Of a stretch of 64,000 nt of DNA, positions 58,243 to 64,000 are shown one piece after another. Position 1 is the first letter of the stretch; the number at the start of each line of letters is the position of its first letter. Source of the stretch: Cytidiella melzeri. Its lineage: Eukaryota; Basidiomycota; Agaricomycetes; Polyporales; Irpicaceae. Both the position numbers and the translations under genes were made by a program. The stretch is from assembly GCA_022592445.1 (NCBI GenBank), contig JABYQR010000019.1, forward strand, positions 62,001 to 126,000, given 5' to 3'. The notes below the pieces were generated by a model. The model made no database searches. It saw nothing but the letters and a program-made list of their open reading frames with translations, and was not told the DNA's origin.

Positions 58243-58259
58243 GGTTATGAGCCCCGCGC
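58243..58259 (+). promoter_or_regulatory. Primer-binding site for half initiator tRNA-Met
   Basis: GGTTATGAGCCCCGCGC starts directly after the LTR. Its reverse complement, GCGCGGGGCTCATAACC, matches the D-stem to anticodon-loop part of eukaryotic initiator tRNA-Met, whose loop contains CTCATAA. Drosophila copia and some Ty1/copia relatives prime on exactly this cleaved 5' half of the tRNA. It fits poorly with the usual 3'-CCA PBS (TGG...). Confidence 0.75.
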
Positions 58260-58876
58260 TCTCTGCGCGATAATCCTTTGATCTCTACAACTATCCTAAG
58301 ATCTACAAGATCTTGATCTCTCAACTCTACCATTGCACGAACAACTACGAGTTCGACCAAACCCCTATCTCTGTACTTTCCATATCCCTTCGCCAAAATC
58401 TTGACATCCTCTCAACGGACACCAACGTACACGGTTGTGTGACAATACGTTTGACACCGCATGCATCAGCGCAATGCGCTTTCCCGCGCCACAAAGCCCA
58501 AATGCCATCTACTGTCGACTGCCGATGTCCACTTAATCGCACAACATCCCCCTCGACAACCCTCTACGATTCCACTTTGTTAAGAAGAAGATGGCGAGGA
58601 GAAAGATCGATACCAGGCGGATAAGCCGGGACGAGCAGAGACGGACATGCACGACGGATACAGGGGTGACGGGAGAGATGTCAGACTGGTACAAGGGTTA
58701 TCAGGATGTGTCACAGAGCTAAGTACCCAGTCAAATTGGATTATGATGTACCCTGACTACTGTACATCCCAGAAATCTCCCAGGTACTACTGTGGACTTG
58801 TGGACCAATCAGGAGGTTACATTGGCCGAAACTGTACTTGTCCTGGTGGGGCAGACTCGGATTGAGTCGCAAATAG
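58243..58876 (+). other. Leader and unidentified interior of the copia-type element
   Basis: Contains AAGATCTACAAGATCTTGATC (a dyad around 58302-58322, partial) and two short open frames (58313-58624 and 58647-58865) without motifs. No Gag-like sequence was recognised. Confidence 0.45.
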
Positions 58877-58887
58877 ATGTTCAGGCC

Positions 58888-59180
58888 TCGGTGAGGCTGA
58901 CCCCGGTGCGGGTGTAGTGCCCCGTTAGGGCTGGAGCCTCCGGTGAGGTTGTTGTGCCCCGTTAGGGCTGTAGCCTCGGTGAGGCTGACTCCGTATGAGT
59001 CGTTGTGCCCCGTAAGGGCTGGAACCTCCAGTGGAGGTTGACCTCGGTGAGGTCGTTGTGCCCCGTTAGGGCTGGAGCCTCCGGTGAGGCTGATCTCAGT
59101 GAGATCATTGTGCCCCGTTAGGGCTGGAGCCTCGGTGAGGCTGGCCCTGGAAGGGTCTTTGTGCTGACTCCGGTGAGGCT
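58888..59180. repeat. Array of about 16 covarying hairpins
   Basis: A tandem arrangement alternating GCCCCGTTAGGGC hairpins with hairpins whose stems differ but always pair: AGCCTC.GAGGCT, GACCTC.GAGGTC, GATCTC.GAGATC, GACTC.GAGTC, AACCTCC.GGAGGTT, all with three- to five-base loops (GGT, CGGT, AGT, GTTA, CGTAT). Repeat-unit length is about 35-60 bases. Stem changes on one side are matched on the other, so the structure and not the sequence is kept. The minus strand reads open through it, but as a repetitive peptide. Confidence 0.85.
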
Positions 59181-59210
59181 GCACACATCTTTCTGGCCGC
59201 AACTCAACCT

Positions 59211-59306
59211 CCGACGAAGCATTATCGAGGACTACTCGCGGGTCACGGGGGGGCGCTAGATAGTGACCCACAAGCACGCTTACTACCGCCACCAACAGCG
59301 ACAACT
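59211..59306 (+). other. G-run and palindrome upstream of the four-TM gene
   Basis: GGGTCACGGGGGGGCG (59240-59255) resembles the polypurine run in front of the 3' LTR (GGGTCAAGGGGGGG), and GGGTCAC/GTGACCC makes a seven-base stem. It could be a relic of another element end. Confidence 0.3.
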
Positions 59307-59458
59307 ATGTCCTCCACGCTTCGCTCACTTGCAAAGCACACCCGTTCACTCTCCCGCACTATAGTCCCCAAGTCTGCGAATCGCTCGTTCCATTCGCCAT
59401 TTTCGCCATTTGCGGTCCTCTCCTCTTTGTCCCTCTCCGTCTACCACTTGCGCTCATC

Positions 59459-60448
59459 ATGCGTGCCAACACGCTCACCCGTAATCCATTGAGGACAGTC
59501 TCCATCGTCACCTCCTTATCCAGTGCCGTCGTCAACGTCCTCTGTGCCGTCAGGTGATCTCCTCCGGTGGATCCCTCAAGTGGGACTTTGACTCTGAAGG
59601 AGATGCCCTCGACCTCGATGCAGTCAAGCTCGTTTGGTTTCTGCTCGCAATTTACTTTGCCGCAGCAGCGACCGCGTCCACCATTGGTTTTACCGGTGTT
59701 GCAAAGAGAAAGCTCAACTATGTTCGCTTCTCCGAGACTACTCCATCATCAACTTGGCTTCCGTGGTTCTCCTTGCCATTATATTGAGCTATACAGTGTT
59801 CAGCTCTTCGACACTACAAGCCGGCGTATGCGAAGAACTTGCCAGGCAGCCAGACCTCATGCGCGATATGGCCGAATCTGGGCTGAACTTGGAGAATTGC
59901 GAGTACTGGTTCGGGCATGCGGCCGTTGCGATTTTGGGCGAGATGCTCGTTTTCGCCATAGTTCGGACTCATTTTGTCATCGCACTGTCAAAGTACTACG
60001 CGCAGTTGCGACAAGATGGAAACTACGATGCAATTCATTCAGGCGGCATCAGCTTTAAGAATGAACGTGGTTTCCAGAGAATCTATCTTCTCCCAACACC
60101 GACATCTGCCACATTCCCTCCTATAGACGTTGACATCAGAACAGTGACAATCCCAGTGCGATCGACTATGACCACGATGACCCGGAGACCGAGACTATTA
60201 TGGTGTATGCGCCAGTGCCCCTGACGCGTCTGTCACTCGAAGACGCGAGAGAGCTACATGCGACAGAGGCAAGGGTTAGTCCTGTGCCGCCGCCGTCACC
60301 ACGGAGCCACCGCCATCACCGACACCATTCGCATACGCACGCACACTCTGGCGCAAAGCATCACAAACGCCGGTGTGCGAGTATTTCGACGGTTGCAAGC
60401 GTGCCGTATCGAGACGAAACGGAGATTCTGTTGAAGGAGAAGGTGTAA
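59459..60448 (+). pseudogene. Captured four-transmembrane host gene, intronless
   Basis: Starts MRANTLTRNPLRTVSIV at ATG 59459 and can be followed to TAA 60446-60448 without introns. Predicted membrane segments are SIVTSLSSAVVNVLCAV, LVWFLLAIYFAAAATASTIG, LASVVLLAIILSYTVF, and FGHAAVAILGEMLVFAIV, with an acidic then His-rich cytosolic tail (SHRHHRHHSHTHAHSGAKHH). The frame slips by one base at three places (about 59549-59553, 59730-59734, 60129-60133). Each fits loss of a single C or T from a short run. Other host genes in the window have introns every 50-300 bp, so this copy looks like a processed transcript. Function unknown; it resembles small fungal tetraspanning membrane proteins. If the slips are assembly errors, the gene is intact. 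Confidence 0.7.
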
Positions 60449-61000
60449 GACAGCGTCTTTGCAAGTGCAAGGATGAGGACTTCTAGTAAAACGCCCCTGC
60501 AAACTGGGTCCCCAGCGGGATGCTGACAGTGGGAGGGGCGTTGCCTGGGTTGTCCCCTTCACGAACCTGGATCGTCTTCACGACGTCTCTGCAGGCATCT
60601 GTTTATCACTCACATGCTCTCTGTATATCGCCTTCACGACCCTTCTGCCAAGCTGTAGCATTCACCTCCCCCAGCTCGTCAGCTCACGCGCAACGCTTCA
60701 CTGCCATCCCTCTCCGATAATGCTTTGGATCAAACATCTGGATCCGGTACAGCATACGCCACCGCAGCGCGATATAATGCACCGACTGCGTTCTCGCGCG
60801 CGAAAGCACATTCTAGCTCCACAAGCCGACTTCAAGGCCTCGACTTTACCGTACCTCCAAATCGCCCTTCGACGCCTTCCTCTAATCCCGTCGCTCTAAG
60901 ACTGACGATGCCGACTACCTCTTCCGAGCATCAATACGCACGACATGGCGTCAGCATCAAACGGACGCAGGCTACCTGCCATTACGAAGAAGTATGGCGA
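60449..61000 (+). other. Further interior sequence of the copia-type element
   Basis: Follows the four-TM gene. A frame from 60725 has a reasonable composition (STSRLQGLDFTVPPNRPSTP, RLTMPTTSSEHQYARHGVS) and runs into the 3' LTR; it might be the tail of a second captured transcript. No domain recognised. Confidence 0.35.
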
Positions 61001-61017
61001 CACGGGTCAAGGGGGGG
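61001..61017 (+). promoter_or_regulatory. Polypurine tract of the copia-type element
   Basis: CACGGGTCAAGGGGGGG directly precedes the 3' LTR, the position where plus-strand DNA synthesis is primed. Confidence 0.75.
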
Positions 61018-61185
61018 TGTCAAGGATGTGACCCGGTCGGGGTACTGGATTGGGACAGGAGATAGAGAGGGGCACTCAACGATCGAGTGACTTAGTACTT
61101 ATTGCAGATGCAACATTTGTATCCAGCATCGAATCCTACCCTCGTACCTCCATCTCGTGCACCCGTCCGAACCTCGTATTTGACA
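61018..61185 (+). repeat. 3' LTR of the copia-type element
   Basis: Identical to 58075-58242. Followed directly by the GTAGC target duplication. Confidence 0.95.
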
Positions 61186-61190
61186 GTAGC

Positions 61191-61498
61191 GTTACTAGAT
61201 TCATTGGAAATCTTCCTATACTAGACTTTGAGTAGTGTATCAAGTAGCACCGAATGCCACACGATTATGATTGTAAAGCGCCTTTCTTACGAAGTTCCTG
61301 CAAGGCCAACTGCAGAAGCAATTCAAGTTGTACCAGATTTGTACCGATCAGTCGGTCATCCTCGGGCGGCGACCTCGTCACAATGTGACATATCGCGCCA
61401 AACGCGGTCACGGGTTGCGCGGAGGCGTCGGGGTCAACGCTTTTTACCACGGCGACGACGACTTTCAGACGCGATTTCCTCTGTTACTCTGAAATGTT
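61191..61498 (+). other. Upstream region of the Gen1-like gene
   Basis: About 310 bp between the LTR element and the ATG. No TATA box is obvious. The insertion therefore lies within the probable promoter and may replace the original upstream activating sequence. Confidence 0.5.
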
Positions 61499-64000
61499 AT
61501 GGGCGTACCTGGTCTCTGGGAGGTAAGTAGCTATTTCCTTACATTTTTATGCGTACTCAGGTGCTCCTCAAGATCCTGCAAGAAGCTGGCCACTCACGGT
61601 CCCTCGTGAATATTGCTGTGGTAGACGGCTTCGAGCGCAACAATTCTGGCGTGCGAGGCACGCGCGTTGGTATCGACGCCAGTCTCTGGTACTTCCACGC
61701 CGAGAACTCCACAGACGCCGGCTCCAACCCTGAACTGCGACTGCTAGCCTTTCGATGTTTCAAGCTTCTCACTTACGGGGTGATCCCGTTGTTCGTGTTC
61801 GATGGACGAGAAAGGCCAGAGCTCAAGCGAGGAAGCAGGATGGGGAAGAGAGGCTCGCATTGGCTTAGCAAAGACTTCAAGCAAATGTTGGACTGCTTTG
61901 GTATGGAATGGCGGGTGGTAGGTGACTTTGCACAATGTATGTTTGAGAGCTTACCCACAGTTCGTCCCTTGTTGATGTGTAGGCTCCAGCAGAGGCGGAG
62001 GCGGAATTGGCGTACCTGAACAAGCTTGGGTTCATTGAGGCGGTTATTACAGACGACGGTGACGCCTTCTTGTTCGGAGCTCGCACAGTCATTCGAAAGT
62101 ACGGGGCTCACGGACGACCCTCGAGAAAAAAAAACCCTCAACTGATTTCAATGATTTAGCATGAGCTTCAGTCTCACCGGAAACAAGAAAAACCCTGCAC
62201 AAGATTCTCAAGGCAAGAACAGCAGGTACCACGTCCGAATATTCGAAGCAGACGCCATTGAAAGTCACCGCAAAGTTGGATTGACACGAGGAGGGATGAT
62301 CCTATTTGCTCTTCTCTGCGGTGGCGATTACGACAATAAAAAAGTAAATATTAAACGAGCGTCGTTGTCGCATGTGCTCACATAGAGTCAGGGTGTCCGT
62401 GGCATTAGCCCCAAAGTCGCCCACGGTCTAGCTCGCCTTGGCTTTGGCGATCGCCTTTTGGCAGAGTACGGTCATGGCTCGGATCATTTCAAGGCATACA
62501 TTCCTCGTTGGCGCGCCGAGCTCACTCGGGAAATCCAAACGAACACGAGCGGGTTCCTGCCAGGAAGGAAAGACATCACTTTGCCGGTCACCTTTCCGGA
62601 CCCACACATTTTCGAGTTGTACGCAAACCCTATCACTAGCGCGCGTACCTCCGTGAACGGGACTGATGGTCTGGCTATGCGATGTCGAGGGAACCCCAGT
62701 CTCCCCTCGATCGCAGAGTTTTGTGAGACAAAATTCGACGATTGGGGCGGTCCAAAGGGCGTTCTCAAGAGGCTGTCTAGTCTCCTCTATGGGGGTGCCG
62801 TCATCCATCTGCTTCGGCGAGCAGCGCAAGAAGCAGACGAAAAAGAAAAGTCGAAGCGCAGCTCCCGAGGCGAGAGTTTGAAGATTACAGGCCCTCTGCA
62901 ATCTTCCCCAGCGGAAGCAGTAGGAACACCCGCTTCTCTAGTGGCCCGTTACCTCAAACCTGTTAGCCAGGACCGTGCCGCCAACGCTTTTGTCAATCGG
63001 AGGGATCCTGCCCCTTCAGCTACGCCCCTCGGCGACCCACATCCGTTGATCACTCGTGTTACTACAACGCGCAATTCTGTCGACACGGACTTTATTTTGG
63101 AGTACCGCGTCTCCGTCGACCCCGCGCAGCTCGTCGAGCTTGCTTCTTCTGGATTCAAGAGTAAACATGCTGATCCAGCGTCGCAGCCTATGGCAAGCCA
63201 AGCCTCGGCGCCTGCAGGGTCGCAGAGTCTCGCTGCCAGAGCTGCCGCCTTTGACCTTACTGCGCCGTTGAGGATCTGGGTACCTGCCTCGATGTTGCGA
63301 CAGGTGCATCCTCAGCTCATCGCGGATTTTGAAGCTCGTAAGAACAAACCGAAGGGAGTTCGTATAACTGGCAAGGGCAAGCAGCGAGCTGTCCCCGTGG
63401 ATGATGAAGATGATGACGACGAAGAAGACGACGATATATTGGACCTGACTAGTTCTCCAGCACGACCTGCAGCTAGTCAAAGGACGAAGAAACCGGCGAG
63501 AGCCAGTCCAGCTAAGCGTGTGGCTGCTTCCTCTCCAGTGCGCCCAACACCAGCTAAACGCGGCGCAGTGACTGCCTCTGTGCTCCCTGTCCCTGCTGAA
63601 CAACCGCCTTCCACCCCGAAAAGGGTTGAACCCGAACCGCCTGCTGCACCGGTGCAACCGAGCGCCCACATACCTGAGGTTAGAGTGAAGCAAGAGCGTG
63701 CTGCGGCTGGCCAACCCTTTCAAACTCCTTCTCGGCCGTTTTCTACCATAACTCAGCCTATTGCATCTTCCACTAGTCGTCTAGCTCATGCAGGACCACA
63801 GCCGCCTCCTTTGCCTGCATACTTCCCACCTCCTCCCCGCGTATTCTTCAACGTGGGACTCATCGAGACTGAGGAGCCTTTGTCAGATAGGGCCTTTGTT
63901 TTTACGTTTACCGACCCAGACGATCCCGCTTACGTCTTCATGGACGAGGCAGGATGGTACAATGAGGACGAAATGGAAGTTGACCGAATTGCCGAGCACG
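61499..64000 (+). CDS. Gen1/Yen1-like Holliday junction resolvase (cut by window end)
   Basis: XPG-family structure-specific nuclease resolving recombination intermediates. Exon 1 (61499-61522) encodes MGVPGLWE; a 38-nt intron follows. The N-domain has VGIDASLWYFHAEN and GVIPLFVFDGRERPELKRG. The I-domain APAEAEAELAYLNKLGFIEA, TDDGDAFLFGARTVIRN and the metal site CGGDYDNK follow, then the H2TH region (GVRGISPKVAHGLARLGFGD, the first part after an intron ending 62391). The acidic residues of the active site are all seen. Beyond about 62,900 is a long disordered, Lys/Pro/Asp-rich tail (DDEDDDDEEDDDILDLTSSP, TPAKRGAVTASVLPVP), still open at the right edge. Extra introns lie near 61924-61982 and 62099-62159. 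Confidence 0.92.

Larger units (their letters stand above)
58075..61185 (+). mobile_element. Non-autonomous copia-type LTR element with captured host sequence
   Basis: Two LTRs of 168 bp (58075-58242 and 61018-61185) are identical at every base and end TGTCAA...TTGACA. GTAGC flanks the whole unit on both sides (58070-58074 and 61186-61190), a perfect target duplication. A primer-binding site complementary to the anticodon half of initiator tRNA-Met follows the left LTR, and a G-rich polypurine run precedes the right one. The 2775-bp interior lacks recognisable gag, protease, RT or integrase. It holds a hairpin array (about 58888-59180), a four-TM gene-like sequence (59459-60448) and about 570 bp of further unique sequence. 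All structural signs of reverse transcription and integration are present, so it was mobilised in trans. Confidence 0.92.

Noticed and set aside
58741..59304. 187-residue minus-strand open frame through the hairpin array
   Set aside because: Its sequence is only the translated repeat (ALTGHN, HRGQP variants); openness follows from repeat composition. Covariation supports nucleic acid structure, not coding.
59307..59492. Open frame MSSTLRSLAKHTRS... before the four-TM gene
   Set aside because: Different frame from the membrane protein, Ser-rich, and ends within its first exon region; more likely 5' untranslated sequence.
1..64000. tRNA and rRNA genes
   Set aside because: I looked for B-box (GGTTCGANNCC) and cloverleaf patterns on both strands and saw none convincing; no rRNA-like stretch was found. 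A tRNAscan run would settle it.

Overview
The window is nuclear DNA of a filamentous fungus, almost certainly a basidiomycete of the Agaricomycetes type. The host genes are cut by many short GT-AG introns (about 40-90 nt), Ty3/gypsy elements with a C-terminal chromodomain are abundant, a tyrosine-recombinase retrotransposon is present, and several proteins have fungal architectures (RDH54 with DUF2439-like modules, Mei2-like RNA binding, Hrd1, Gen1, Qng1). A Rhizoctonia/Ceratobasidium-like genome is my guess from the style of the retroelements; the window alone does not prove it.

The left quarter (1-15,622) is a nest of LTR retrotransposons. Element B is the oldest. It is split by element A (1-4,226, pol intact, 3' LTR 3,718-4,226) and by element C (5,025-13,703, two LTRs, pol broken by stops). 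C's own 5' LTR is split by solo LTR D (5,323-6,053). Target-site duplications and reading-frame continuity fix this order. From 15,623 to 17,950 the DNA is AT-rich and non-genic, and holds a 160-bp PIF/Harbinger-like MITE and a second inverted-repeat unit. After a four-exon epoxide-hydrolase-like gene (17,961-19,168, minus) comes a decayed DIRS/Ngaro-type retrotransposon (about 19,440-24,720).

From 25.3 to 54 kb is a compact host gene block: an alpha-beta barrel protein, an unknown helical protein, Qng1 (queuosine salvage), an Aim41/YqeY-like protein, Hrd1 ubiquitin ligase, a membrane-anchored amidohydrolase, an Rdh54/Rad54B-like translocase, an amidohydrolase-like protein with no visible metal ligands, an NTF2-FMO fusion and a Mei2-like RNA-binding protein. 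About 3.4 kb without recognised genes follows, then a small DUF6699-like gene and, running off the right edge, a Gen1/Yen1-like Holliday junction resolvase.

The most unusual object lies between those last two genes. Positions 58,075-61,185 form a complete non-autonomous LTR element: two identical 168-bp LTRs, a 5-bp GTAGC target duplication, a primer-binding site matching the anticodon half of initiator tRNA-Met (copia type), and a polypurine tract. It encodes no recognisable gag or pol. Its interior carries an array of about 16 small hairpins whose stems vary while staying self-complementary, plus an apparently intronless four-transmembrane host-type gene. This looks like a recent retrotransposition of a copia-derived element that captured a processed cellular transcript. 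It ends 313 bp upstream of the resolvase start codon.
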